Shown: in pieces, positions 51,979 to 61,128 of the stretch | How positions within the stretch are numbered: position 1 is the first letter of the stretch | Layout: every line of letters begins with the position of its first letter | Assembly: GCA_963782045.1 (NCBI GenBank) | Contig: CAWAIR010000016.1 | Location: 62,001 to 126,000 of the forward strand | Length of the DNA: 64,000 nt | From: CAVSRC01 sp963782045 | GTDB lineage: Bacteria; Pseudomonadota; Alphaproteobacteria; Rhizobiales; Kaistiaceae | Direction of reading: 5' to 3' | Position numbers and translations under genes: made by a program | Notes under the pieces: model-generated | Told to the model about the DNA's origin: nothing | Databases searched by the model: none | What the model saw: only the letters and a program-made list of their open reading frames with translations

Positions 51979-52424
51979 TCCTCCATGCCATCCAGCAGCT
52001 CGGGCCGTGGAGCTGGTGGGTATTCGGCCTGATCCTGTTGGCGCTGGAGATCCTCGTTCCGGGCAATGTCTTCGTCTGGTTCGGCGTGGCCGCGCTCATC
52101 ACCGGCGTGCTGGCGCTCTTCGCCCATTTCGGCTGGCAGGTGGAGCTGATCGTCTTCGTCGTGCTGGCGGTGGTGCTGGTCATTGCCGGGCGGCGGCTCT
52201 TCGCCCGCCAGTCGCAGCCGGGCGAGCAGCCCTTCCTCAACGACCGCGCCCATCGCCTGGTCGGCAGCGCCTATATGCTGTCGGCGCCGATCGTCGACGG
52301 CCACGGCCAGGTCAGGATCGACGACACCAACTGGCGGATCACCGGCCCCGACCTGCCATCGGGCACGCGGGTGAAGGTGATCGACGCCGACGGCGCCGTG
52401 CTCAAGGTGGAGAAGGCGGGCTAG
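51975..52424 (+). CDS. NfeD-like membrane protein
   Basis: A 149-residue NfeD short form. Three or four membrane spans (VFGLILLALEILVPGNVFVW, ALITGVLALFAHFGW, ELIVFVVLAVVLVIAG) precede the C-terminal OB-fold (VGSAYMLSAPIVDGHGQVRIDD). NfeD works with SPFH proteins at membrane microdomains; the upstream gene is that partner. The ATG overlaps its stop. Its own stop overlaps the convergent kdsD stop by four bases. Confidence 0.9.
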   Translation: MILHAIQQLGPWSWWVFGLILLALEILVPGNVFVWFGVAALITGVLALFAHFGWQVELIVFVVLAVVLVIAGRRLFARQSQPGEQPFLNDRAHRLVGSAYMLSAPIVDGHGQVRIDDTNWRITGPDLPSGTRVKVIDADGAVLKVEKAG

Positions 52425-53426
52425 GCGACGCCGAGCCTGAGGAAATCGTGCATGTGCACGATGCCCAGCGGCCGGCCGTCCTCGACGACGAACAGCACGG
52501 TGAACGGGCGGTTGGCCTGGTTCATCATCGCCAGCGCCTCGCCCACCAGGCAGTCGGGCGGGACGGTCCTCGGCGTTGTGGTCATGATGGCGGCGACGGT
52601 GTGGTCGAGCAGGTCCGGCCCGATGTTGCGGCGGAGATCGCCGTCGGTGACCACGCCGATGAGGGTGCCTCCGGCATCGACCACGCCGACGCAGCCGAAG
52701 CCCTTGGCGGTCATGACGCCAAGCGCCTCGGCCATCGGCGCCTGCGGCGTCGTCAGCGGCATCGTGTCGCCGCCATGCATGATGTCGCGGACGAAGTGCA
52801 GGCTGGCGCCGAGCTTGCCGCCCGGATGGAACAGGCGGAACTCCTCCGCGGTGAAGCCGCGCGCCTCGAGCAGCGCGATGGCGAGCGCATCACCCAGCGC
52901 AAGCTGCATCATCGTCGAGGTGGTCGGCGCCAGGCCGTGCGGACAGGCCTCGTCGGCGGGCGGCAGCGCCAGCACCGGGTCGCTCTCGCGGCCGAGCGTC
53001 GAATTCGGTGAAGGCGGTCATGGCGATCAGCGGGATGTCCCATCGCCGGGCATATTCGACCAGGCTCCTGAGCTCGCTGGTCTCGCCCGACCATGACAGC
53101 GCCAGCACGACGTCGTCGCGGGTGATCATGCCGAGGTCGCCGTGGCTGGCCTCCGCCGGATGGACGAAGAAGGCCGGACTGCCGGTCGAGGCGAGCGTGG
53201 CGGCGATCTTGCGGGCGACATGGCCGCTCTTGCCCATGCCGGTGACGATCACCCGGCCCTTGGCGGCGCGAATCGTCTCCACGGCGCGGGCGAAGGGTAC
53301 GGCGAGGCCGTCGTCGAGGGCGGCGGCGAGCGCGTCCAGCCCGGCGCGTTCGGTGAGGATGGTGCGGCGGGCCGAGGCGGCCGCGTCGGACGCGGTTGTG
53401 GGTGGATTCTCGAGCGTCACAGCCAT
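52421..53426 (-). CDS. kdsD: Arabinose-5-phosphate isomerase (KdsD/KpsF type), frame broken by one base
   Basis: Makes D-arabinose-5-phosphate from D-ribulose-5-phosphate, the first step to Kdo in LPS. The SIS domain has VIVTGMGKSGHVARKIAAT and ASHGDLGMITRDDVVLALSWSGET (in pieces). Two CBS domains follow (VRDIMHGGDTMPLT, DGDLRRNIGP, IMTTTPRTVP). The frame shifts at GAATTC (53001-53006): one extra base separates IAMTAFTE from the LALPPADEACPHGLAPTTST part. Repair gives 334 residues and a junction S-TLGRESDPVLALPP. Since Kdo is normally indispensable, sequencing error is most likely. It converges on the NfeD gene. Confidence 0.88.
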
Positions 53427-53582
53427 GTCCGGACCCTGGATTCCCCCTCTGGAGTCGGTCTAGCAGGTTTCCGCCGGGGCCGGAACAGCGCGTACGGCGC
53501 GCCCGCAACCTTGCGTTAACCATCAATCTTTACCTTCCGGAAACGACTAATTCCGCGGGTTCAGACGGCACCGGCCAGCAAC

Positions 53583-55091
53583 ATGGGTTTCCGCCTCCCT
53601 TCGCTGATGGCGGTCGTGGTTGCCGCCGCGGTCTGTGCCCGGGAGCGCATGGGCGCAAGCGGCGGGCGCGACCGCGTTGCGCGGCGGCGTCGGCGGCGAC
53701 CCGTCGCCGTTGGTGCTGTCGACGCTGGCCGGCGGCCAGACGACGGACCCGACGACCACCGGCGACACCACGGCGCCCCCGCCCAATGCCACGGCGGCGG
53801 CGACGCCACGACCGCCGCTGCGGCCACGGCGCCGGCAGCGACGGACACCGTCGACGATAGCGGGCGGGTCCAGCGCCAGAAGCCGCAGCAGAAGGGGCCG
53901 GAGGCCGATCCGCTCGATCCGACCGCGACCGGCGCCATCTCGCACACGGTGCCGGAGACCGAGGCGGACCCGTTCGCCGCACTCGGCATCCGCGCCGGCA
54001 GCTTCATCCTCTATCCGTCGCTGACCACCAGCTTCGAGCATGCCACCAACGCGTCGGGCAACGGGCGGTCGGACACGCTGACGCTGACGCCCGAGCTCAG
54101 GCTGCAATCCGACTGGGCCGAGCACGCGGCGACGCTGACGCTGCGCGGCTCCTATGCCAAGGATTTCGCCGGCAACACGCCCGACTCGCCGTCAGGCTCG
54201 GTCGATGCCACCGGCCGCATCGACCTCAAGCCCGGCTGGGACGTCAGCCTTGCCGGCGGCTACGCCTATTCCGCAGCAGAGCATCTCCGATCCGAGCTTC
54301 CCCGCTGGCGTCGATCATCCGCCGGGAGTCCACGATTTCACCGGCTCGGCGGCGCTCGACGGCGGTTTCGGCCGCACGATCTTCACGCTCGAGGGCAAGA
54401 CCGAGCGCACGCTCTACGAGAACGGCACGTCGGGCGGCGCCGTCGTCGACCAGGGCGATCGCAACAACACCGTCTTCGGCGGCCGGCTGCGCCTCGGCTA
54501 CGAATCGCCGCTCGGCGTCACCCCCTTCGTCGAGGGCGAGGTGTGATCGCCGGCAATACGACCGCGCGTTCGACGACAACGGCCTCAGGCGGTCGAGCCT
54601 CGCCGCCATCGGCCGCGCCGGCGTCTCCTTCGATCGCGGCCCGGTGCTCTCCGGCGAGATGGCGATGGGCTACGGCGTCCAGTCGTTCGATGATCGCGGC
54701 GCTGTCCGCGCTCAGCGCGCTCACCGTCGACGGCTCGCTGGTCTGGTCGCCGACGCGGCTCTACACCGTCACCTTCAACGCCGCGACCGCGTTCAATGCC
54801 GGCACCGATGTCGGCTCCTCCGGTTCGGTCGCCTACAGCGGCTCGGTGGATGTGGCCTATGCCTGGAAGCACAATCTGACGGTCGACTGGACGAGCAGCC
54901 TCAGCAACGAGACGTTCCAGGGCAGCGGCCGGGTCGATACCACGGTCAAGACGGGCCTCGGCGCGACCTGGAAGATCAACCGGCGGACCTGGCTCACCGG
55001 CGGCTACAGCCACGACTGGACGGAGAGCACGGCAGCCGGCGGCACCTATCAGTCGGACGCGCTGACGGTGGAGTTGCGCCTGCAGAAATAG
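53583..55091 (+). pseudogene. Outer-membrane beta-barrel protein (BBP2_2 type), broken by about five frameshifts
   Basis: A signal peptide (MAVVVAAAVCA then GSAWAQ) and barrel sequence can be followed only by changing frame about five times: near 53640, 53800-53815, 54272, 54542 and 54690. Coherent segments include DPLDPTATGAISHTVPET, ADPFAALGIRAGSFILYPSL, LTPELRLQSDWAEHAATLTL, GVHDFTGSAALDGGFGRTIF and WLTGGYSHDWTESTA. Four changes are +1 and one is -1 or +2. The repaired length is about 500 residues. Family role: putative polysaccharide-related porin. Errors in the base sequence are likelier than decay, because every segment remains conserved up to its junctions. Confidence 0.72.
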
Positions 55092-55104
55092 CCCCCTTGC
55101 GCCG

Positions 55105-55990
55105 TCAGTCGCCGATGAGGGCGCGGATCTCCTGCCGGAGCTCGTCGGCGAGCTCCGGGCGCTCCAGGGCGAAGGCGACGTTGGCGATCAGAAAGCCGAG
55201 CTTGGCGCCGCAATCGTGGGCGCGGCCGCGGAAGCGGCAGCCATAGAAGGGCTGCGTCTCGGCCAGAGTGAGCATGGCGTCGGTAAGCTGGATCTCGTTG
55301 CCGGCGCCGCGTTTCTGGCGGGCGAGCAATTCGAAAATCTGCGGCTGCAGGATATAGCGGCCGCTGATATAGAGATTGGACGGCGCCTCCTTCGGCTGCG
55401 GCTTCTCCACCATGCCGGTCAGCGCGGAAGGCGTCGCCATTCGAACCGACCGGCTCGCCGACGCCGACGATGCCGTAGCTGGCGGTCTCGGCGGGATCGC
55501 ACTCGCTGACCGCGATCACATTGCCGCCGGTCTCGTTGTAGACGGCGATCATCTGCGTCAGGCAGCCGGGCTCGCCTTGCATGATCATGTCGGGAAGCAC
55601 CACCGCGAATGGTTCGTCGCCGACCAGGTGGCGGGCGCACCACACCGCGTGGCCGAGGCCGAGCGGCTTCTGCTGGCGGATCGAGCTGACCTCGCCGGCT
55701 TCGGGCATGAACTTGGCGAGTTCCTCCAGCGCTTCGGTCTTGCCGCGCTCCCTGAGCGTCGCCTCCAGCTCGTAGGCGGTGTCGAAGTGATCCTCGAGCA
55801 CGTCCTTGTTGTTGCCGGTGACGAAGATGAACTGCTCGATGCCGGCGGCGCGCGCCTCGTCCACCACGTACTGGATGAGCGGCCGGTCGACCAGCGTCAG
55901 CATCTCCTTGGGCATGGCTTTGGTGGCGGGCAGGAACCGGGTGCCGAGGCCGGCGACGGGGAAGACGGCTTTGCGGAGCGGGGCGGTCAT
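55105..55990 (-). CDS. galU: UTP-glucose-1-phosphate uridylyltransferase (GalU), frame broken by one base
   Basis: Makes UDP-glucose from UTP and glucose-1-phosphate. N-terminal motif AVFPVAGLGTRFLPATKAMPKEML (in pieces) is exact, as are FVTGNNKDVLEDHFD and GLGHAVWCAR. The frame is lost near 55420-55430 after GDAF; removing one C gives GDAFRVTGMVEKP (or GDAFALTGMVEKP), the family block. The downstream half continues APSNLYISGRYILQPQIF to the stop. Repaired length is 294 residues. AAGGACG precedes the ATG. Divergent from galE, which uses the product. Confidence 0.9.
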
Positions 55991-56107
55991 CGTCCTTCTT
56001 ACATCTGGAACTTGGAAAACGCGCGGCCGTTCGGCGGACGCGCGAAACATGATGTCAATACACTTTCTCTATTGGTTTAGGGAACAGACTAGGGCAAAGC
56101 GACCTCC

Positions 56108-57100
56108 ATGAGCATTCTGGTCACCGGCGGTGCCGGCTATATAGGCAGCCACATGGTCTGGCACCTCACCGATGCCGGCGAGAAGGTCGTCGTCCTCGAC
56201 AACCTGTCGACCGGCTTCGACTGGGCGGTGGCGCCGGAGGCGGAGCTGGTTCAGGGCGATAGCGGCGACGAAGCCCTCGTCGGCCGCCTCATCAGGGAAC
56301 GCGCAATCGAGGCAATCGTTCATTTCGCCGCCTCGATCGTCGTGCCGGAGTCGGTTGCCGATCCGCTCGGCTACTACCTCAACAACACGGTGAAGACGCG
56401 GGCGCTGCTCGCGGCGGCGGTCGCCGGCGGGGTCAAGCACTTCATCTTCTCCTCGACCGCGGCGGTCTACGGCACACCCGCCGTCACCCCGGTCGGCGAG
56501 GATGCGCTCCTCCATCCCGAATCGCCCTATGGCCGCTCGAAGATGATGAGCGAGATGATGCTCGCCGACGCCGCGGCGGCCCACGGGCTGCGCTACGTGG
56601 CGCTGCGCTACTTCAACGTCGCCGGCGCCGATCCCGCCGGGCGCACCGGTCAGTCGACCAAGGCGGCAACCCACCTGATCAAGGTCGCCTGCGAGACCGC
56701 GCTTGGCAAGCGCGACCGGATCACGGTCTATGGCACCGACTATCCGACGCCGGACGGCACCTGCGTCCGCGACTATATCCACGTCACCGACCTGGTCGCC
56801 GCTCACGGCGCAGCGCTCGCCCATTTGCGCGCCGGCGGCGACAGCCTGGTGGCCAATTGCGGCTATGGCAGCGGCTATTCGGTGCTGGAGGTGATCGACA
56901 CGGTGAAGGCGGTGTCGGAGCGCGACTTTCCGGTCGTGCTTGGTCCCCGGCGTCCGGGCGACCCGGCCTCCATCGTCGCTTCGCCGGCGCGCATCATGGA
57001 AAAGCTCGGCTGGCAGCCGGAGCACGACAATCTCGCCGAGATCGTGCGCCACGCACTTTCCTGGGAGATGGCGCTCGACAAGCGCAACCGGCGGGATTGA
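56108..57100 (+). CDS. galE: UDP-glucose 4-epimerase
   Basis: A 330-residue extended SDR that interconverts UDP-glucose and UDP-galactose. The NAD motif GGAGYIGSH (residues 7-15), the SSTAAVYG serine (about 116-123) and the catalytic YGRSK (about 140-144) are complete. Substrate-binding blocks RYFNVAGAD and VRDYIHVTDL are present. The gene is intact. It lies opposite galU with a 117-bp shared upstream region. Supplies galactosyl units for exopolysaccharide and LPS. Confidence 0.95.
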   Translation: MSILVTGGAGYIGSHMVWHLTDAGEKVVVLDNLSTGFDWAVAPEAELVQGDSGDEALVGRLIRERAIEAIVHFAASIVVPESVADPLGYYLNNTVKTRALLAAAVAGGVKHFIFSSTAAVYGTPAVTPVGEDALLHPESPYGRSKMMSEMMLADAAAAHGLRYVALRYFNVAGADPAGRTGQSTKAATHLIKVACETALGKRDRITVYGTDYPTPDGTCVRDYIHVTDLVAAHGAALAHLRAGGDSLVANCGYGSGYSVLEVIDTVKAVSERDFPVVLGPRRPGDPASIVASPARIMEKLGWQPEHDNLAEIVRHALSWEMALDKRNRRD

Positions 57101-57213
57101 CCGCGGGCCGCTCGTGCCCCCGCCTTGCCGGCGACCCCCGCCGTAATGTTATGGTTCCGGCCGATTCGGGGGAATGCGAACCGAGACGGGAAGGAGCAGG
57201 GGTTTTCGGCTTG

Positions 57214-58452
57214 ATGCGCTTCCTCACCGGCCTGGCGACGAAAGTCGCGGTCTCCGCGGCTCTGATGGCCGCCGCGATGGCGATGGCGGTCCTTCTCTCG
57301 GCGGCCCCGGCCGTGGCCCGCCAGACGCCCGAAGGCTGGGTCAAGGGCTTCTGGCCGACGGCCAGGTCCGCCGGCATCTCGCGGCACACCTTTGACCGGG
57401 CGCTCGGCAATTTCGCGCCCGATCCCGACGTGCTGAAGCGTGCCGGCGCCCAGGCCGAATTCAACATGAAGATCTGGAACTATCTCGACCAGATGGTTTC
57501 CGATGAACGGCTGTCGCAGGGCAAGACCGCGGTTGCCACCTATGCGGCGCTGCTCGACCGCATCGAGCGGAGTTACGGCGTCGACCGCTACATCGTTGCC
57601 GCCATCTGGGGCATCGAGAGCCACTATGGGCAGGTGCTCACCAATCCGAAGCTGGTCAAGAACACCATCCGGTCGCTCGCCACCCTCGCCTGGTCCGGCG
57701 GGCGGCTCGCCAGCTACGGCCGCAAGCAGCTCGTCGCCGCCCTCAGAATAGTCCAGCGCGGCGACATCAGCCCGTCCGCGATCAACGGTTCGTGGGCGGG
57801 CGCCATGGGCCAGACCCAGTTCATCCCGACCACCTTCGAGGCGTTTGCCGTCGACTATGACGGCGACGGCCAGCGCAACATCTGGACCTCGGTGCCGGAT
57901 GCGCTGGCCTCGACCGCCAACTACCTGAAGAAGGCCGGCTGGGAGACGGGCAAGACGTGGGGCTATGAGGTCAAACTGCCGCCGGGCTTCAACACCAGGC
58001 GGACCGGCGAGCGGTCGCTCGCCTCGTGGCTCAAGCTCGGCGTCCACCGGGTGGACGGGGCCTCGTTCCCGCGCCCGCGCGACCGGGCCACGCTGTGGCT
58101 GCCCAACGGCACCGACGGGCCGGTGTTCCTGCTGCTCAAGAACTTCCAGGTGCTCAAGCGCTACAATGCCTCCAACTTCTATGCGCTCGCGGTCGGTCAC
58201 CTGGCTGACCGGCTGCGCGGCGACGGGCCGTTCGCCGCCTCCTGGCCGGTGCACGAGAAACCGTTCACCCTGGAAGAGGGCAAGAAGCTGCAATTGCTGC
58301 TCACCATGCACGGCTTCTACGACGGCGACATCGACGGCGATATCGGCAGCGGCAGCCGGGCGGCGATCCGCGATTATCAGCGCTCGATCGGCCTCAACCC
58401 GGACGGGGTGGAGACGCGCAGCCTGTTGCAGCGGCTGGAAGCGTCCAAGTAG
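57214..58452 (+). CDS. Lytic murein transglycosylase with PG-binding domain (MltB-like)
   Basis: A 412-residue periplasmic enzyme cleaving peptidoglycan glycan strands. A signal peptide (VAVSAALMAAAMAMAVLLSAAPAVA) is followed by the SLT_2 domain from about residue 34. The catalytic Glu is in AAIWGIESHYGQ, and the family blocks NTIRSLATLAW and AGAMGQTQFIPTTFEAFAVDYD (in pieces) are present. The last 60 residues form a peptidoglycan-binding domain (LLTMHGFYDGDIDGDIGSGSRAAIRDYQ, in pieces). Start ATG 57214 has no close Shine-Dalgarno; a TTG at 57211 is possible. Confidence 0.9.
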   Translation: MRFLTGLATKVAVSAALMAAAMAMAVLLSAAPAVARQTPEGWVKGFWPTARSAGISRHTFDRALGNFAPDPDVLKRAGAQAEFNMKIWNYLDQMVSDERLSQGKTAVATYAALLDRIERSYGVDRYIVAAIWGIESHYGQVLTNPKLVKNTIRSLATLAWSGGRLASYGRKQLVAALRIVQRGDISPSAINGSWAGAMGQTQFIPTTFEAFAVDYDGDGQRNIWTSVPDALASTANYLKKAGWETGKTWGYEVKLPPGFNTRRTGERSLASWLKLGVHRVDGASFPRPRDRATLWLPNGTDGPVFLLLKNFQVLKRYNASNFYALAVGHLADRLRGDGPFAASWPVHEKPFTLEEGKKLQLLLTMHGFYDGDIDGDIGSGSRAAIRDYQRSIGLNPDGVETRSLLQRLEASK

Positions 58453-58543
58453 GATAGGCGGCCGCGCGGCCCTGCCGCGCAATTGACGCAATGAAGGGCG
58501 AGCCTCGCGCTTCGCACCTTTGCTGACCGGAGCCGCCGGAGAA

Positions 58544-59779
58544 GTGCGCCGCCTGCTGTCATTTCTGGCCGTCGCCGTCCTGGCGCTGCTCGCGCTGGCG
58601 CCGTTCGACGTGGCTGTGGCCCAGCAGCCGCCCGGCCTGATCGGCGCGCCGCCACCGCGCGACGGGCCGGCCGGCTTCTTCGATTTCCTGTTCGGACCGC
58701 GTCCGGTCCGCCCGCCGTCGCAGCAGCAGCAACCGCAACAGCGGCGTGCGGTGCCGCAGCGTCCGGCCCCGCCGAGCGAGCCGCCGGTGCCGGTGGTCCA
58801 GGTGACGCCCAAGGACGAGAAGGCACGCAAGATCCTGGTGGTCGGCGATTTCGTCGCCGGCGGGCTTGCCTGGGGCCTCGACCAGACCTTCGCCGACGAG
58901 CCCAAGATCGCCGTCATCGACAAGTCGAACAACGCCTCCGGCCTGGTGCGTGACGACTACTACGACTGGAACAAGGATCTGCCGGCCATCCTCAACCAGC
59001 TCAAGCCGGATGTCGTGATCGTCGAGATCGGCTCCAACGACCGGCAGCAGATTCGCACCGGCCGGCTGACGCTGCATTCGGACGCTTGGGAGAAGGCCTA
59101 CGTCGCCCGCATCGCCAGCATGGCCGACACGCTCAAGGTCTTCGGCCGACCGTTCTTCTGGGTAAGTGCGCCGCCGATGCGCTCCTCCGCCGCGTCGCGC
59201 GACATGACCTATTTCAACGGCTTGTTCAAGCCGGTGGTGACCAAGGACGGCGGCCACTTCATCGACATCTGGAACGGCTTCACCGACGACAACGGCAACT
59301 ACACCTCGTCGGGTCCGGATGTCGACGGCCAGCTCAGGGCGCTGCGCAACAGCGACGGCATCAACTTCACCCGCGCCGGCCGGCTGAAGCTCGCCTTCTA
59401 CGTCGAACGCGAGATCCGCAAGCAGACCGGCATCGGCTCCGGGTCGGTCGACCTGGCCACCTCGGCGAGCCAGACCAACCAGATCGAGATCGGACCGGAC
59501 GGGGTCAAGCGCCTGGTCGGGCCGGTGATCTCGCTCACCGATCCGCCGCCGGGCGCCAATCGGACGCTCGTCGGCGGCGCTGACAATGCGGACGGCAAGA
59601 TGGCGGCCAACACGCCGCAATACCGGCTGATCGTGCAGGGGGCCGTGCCGCCCCCGGTGGCGGGCCGCGCCGACGATTTCTCCTGGCCGCCGCGCCAGCG
59701 GGCCGCGGCGGCAACGACGGCGGCGCCGTCCGCCCCGGCCAATGCCGATTCCAGCGGCGTGTTCCCGCCGGCCAACTAG
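58544..59779 (+). CDS. DUF459 / SGNH-hydrolase-like exported protein, probably non-catalytic
   Basis: A 411-residue exported protein. After a signal peptide (LLSFLAVAVLALLALAPFDVAVA) comes a Gln/Pro-rich linker. The SGNH fold is recognised in KILVVGDFVAGGLAWGL and VDVVIVEIGSNDRQQI-like DVVIVEIGSNDRQQI. The GDSL Ser position is Phe (GDF) and the final catalytic His is absent (DGINFTRAG), so esterase activity is unlikely. The C-terminal 120 residues are low-complexity. Start: GTG 58544 begins the signal peptide; TTG 58520 would add eight residues. Role in envelope or polysaccharide biology is guesswork. Confidence 0.72.
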   Translation: MRRLLSFLAVAVLALLALAPFDVAVAQQPPGLIGAPPPRDGPAGFFDFLFGPRPVRPPSQQQQPQQRRAVPQRPAPPSEPPVPVVQVTPKDEKARKILVVGDFVAGGLAWGLDQTFADEPKIAVIDKSNNASGLVRDDYYDWNKDLPAILNQLKPDVVIVEIGSNDRQQIRTGRLTLHSDAWEKAYVARIASMADTLKVFGRPFFWVSAPPMRSSAASRDMTYFNGLFKPVVTKDGGHFIDIWNGFTDDNGNYTSSGPDVDGQLRALRNSDGINFTRAGRLKLAFYVEREIRKQTGIGSGSVDLATSASQTNQIEIGPDGVKRLVGPVISLTDPPPGANRTLVGGADNADGKMAANTPQYRLIVQGAVPPPVAGRADDFSWPPRQRAAAATTAAPSAPANADSSGVFPPAN

Positions 59780-59810
59780 CCCGTTACCCGCTCGACAGGG
59801 AGACTGCGCC

Positions 59811-60569
59811 ATGATCCACGCCGTTGCCGCACCGTTGGCCGCACTGGCGCTCGCCGCCATGGCCGTCCCGGGCCTTGCCGACGACACGCTCAAGACCGGC
59901 AAGGGCGACCTCGTCATCCACCCGTTCCACCACGCCTCGATGATGCTCACCTGGAACGGCATGCATATTCTGGTCGACCCGGCGCCGCCCTTCACCGGGC
60001 CGAAGCCGGCCGACATCACCGCCGAATACAAGGCGGCGGCGACGCCCGACCTGATCCTGATCACCCACGAGCACGGCGATCACTTCAATGTCCCCATCCT
60101 GCAAGCCGTGACCGGCGCCGGCACGGTGCTGGTGACCTGCCAGGACGTCGCCGACAAGATGCCGGCCGACCTCAAGGCCAGAACGAAGGTCTTGGCCGAC
60201 GGCGATACGATGACGGTGAAGGGCGTGCCGGTGACGGCGGTTGCCGCCTACAACACCACGCCGGAGCGCAGCAAGTTCCATCCCGAGGGGCGCCACGACA
60301 ACGGTTACGTACTCGCCCTCGGCGATAAGCGCGTCTACATCGCCGGCGACACCGAGGAAACGCCGGAAATGAAGGCGCTCACCAACATCGACGTCGCCTT
60401 CCTGCCGATGAACCTGCCCTACACCATGACCATCGAACAGGCGTCACAGGCGGTGAAGGACTTTCGGCCGAAGATCGTCTACCCCTACCACTATGCCGGC
60501 AGCGATCCGGAAGCCTTCAAGAAGCTGGTCGGCAATGCCGCCGACGTGCGCCTGCTCAAGTGGTACTGA
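59811..60569 (+). CDS. Exported MBL-fold metallo-hydrolase
   Basis: A 252-residue metallo-beta-lactamase-fold protein of the UlaG-like type. A signal peptide (LAALALAAMAVPGLADD) is followed by ILVDPAP, LITHEHGDHFN (the HxHxDH metal motif) and later GRHDNGYVLAL, IAGDTEETPE (Asp ligand) and PYHYAGSD (His ligand). All the usual metal ligands can be placed, so activity is likely. Substrate unknown. AGGGAGA lies nine bases before the ATG. It follows the DUF459 gene by 31 bp, so both may share a transcript. Confidence 0.82.
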   Translation: MIHAVAAPLAALALAAMAVPGLADDTLKTGKGDLVIHPFHHASMMLTWNGMHILVDPAPPFTGPKPADITAEYKAAATPDLILITHEHGDHFNVPILQAVTGAGTVLVTCQDVADKMPADLKARTKVLADGDTMTVKGVPVTAVAAYNTTPERSKFHPEGRHDNGYVLALGDKRVYIAGDTEETPEMKALTNIDVAFLPMNLPYTMTIEQASQAVKDFRPKIVYPYHYAGSDPEAFKKLVGNAADVRLLKWY

Positions 60570-61128
60570 GGCGCGCGGCCATGCGTGGCCCGCATGCAGC
60601 GCGGCGCAATGCGGGATGAACTCGCTGCGCATCGCGTTCCACTCGATCCGGACCACGACCCGTCCACCTGTCTTCTGAGCCATCGAGGTAGCTGAGCCCC
60701 GAGAAGTCCGTGATTGCGGCCAGACAGGGCTCTCGCTCGGTCGGTGGTATCGCCACCGGCACTGCTTCCATGAGGATTCTCGGCTCGAGCGGCCGCTCGG
60801 ACCTGGCAGCGAGCGACAACCTCCGATAGTGTCAACTTCTGGATGTGCCGCCCGCGTTCGCCAGGGCCGTGAGCGGGCGATAGTCCGCGTTGCTTTGTCG
60901 GACAATAACTCCTTTGCATCCTGTGGCGACTATCAGGAAGCGGCATATCCCTGTCATCACTGGCAAATATAGTTTAAATAGATGGTTGGCTGGGATCTTC
61001 GCGTAGATTACGGGGGCCCGGACCTGACGGGATCGCACGGCTTGTTTTTGCCTCACGCCCGTTCGTCTAGTGCATTGAATAAGCATGTGTTTCAGAGACA
61101 GACAATTAATCTGACGGGGAGACTCAGC
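60570..61128. other. Gene-free region before the coiled-coil OmpA gene
   Basis: About 560 bp with no family-like coding frame. From about 60890 it is markedly AT-richer than the surrounding sequence (for example around 60960-60985 and 61070-61110), which suits a promoter. No definite -35/-10 pair, tRNA or repeat was found. Confidence 0.5.

Noticed and set aside
51444..53006. GAATTC sites at two frameshifts considered as cloning or linker scars
   Set aside because: A filled-in EcoRI end would add four bases, whereas each repair needs only one, and other GAATTC sites in the window (for example in DctP and DUF1007) lie in intact genes.
60570..61128. Possible tRNA or small RNA gene in the gap
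   Set aside because: No cloverleaf, CCA end or anticodon-arm pattern could be drawn; the hairpin around 60580-60600 is weak.
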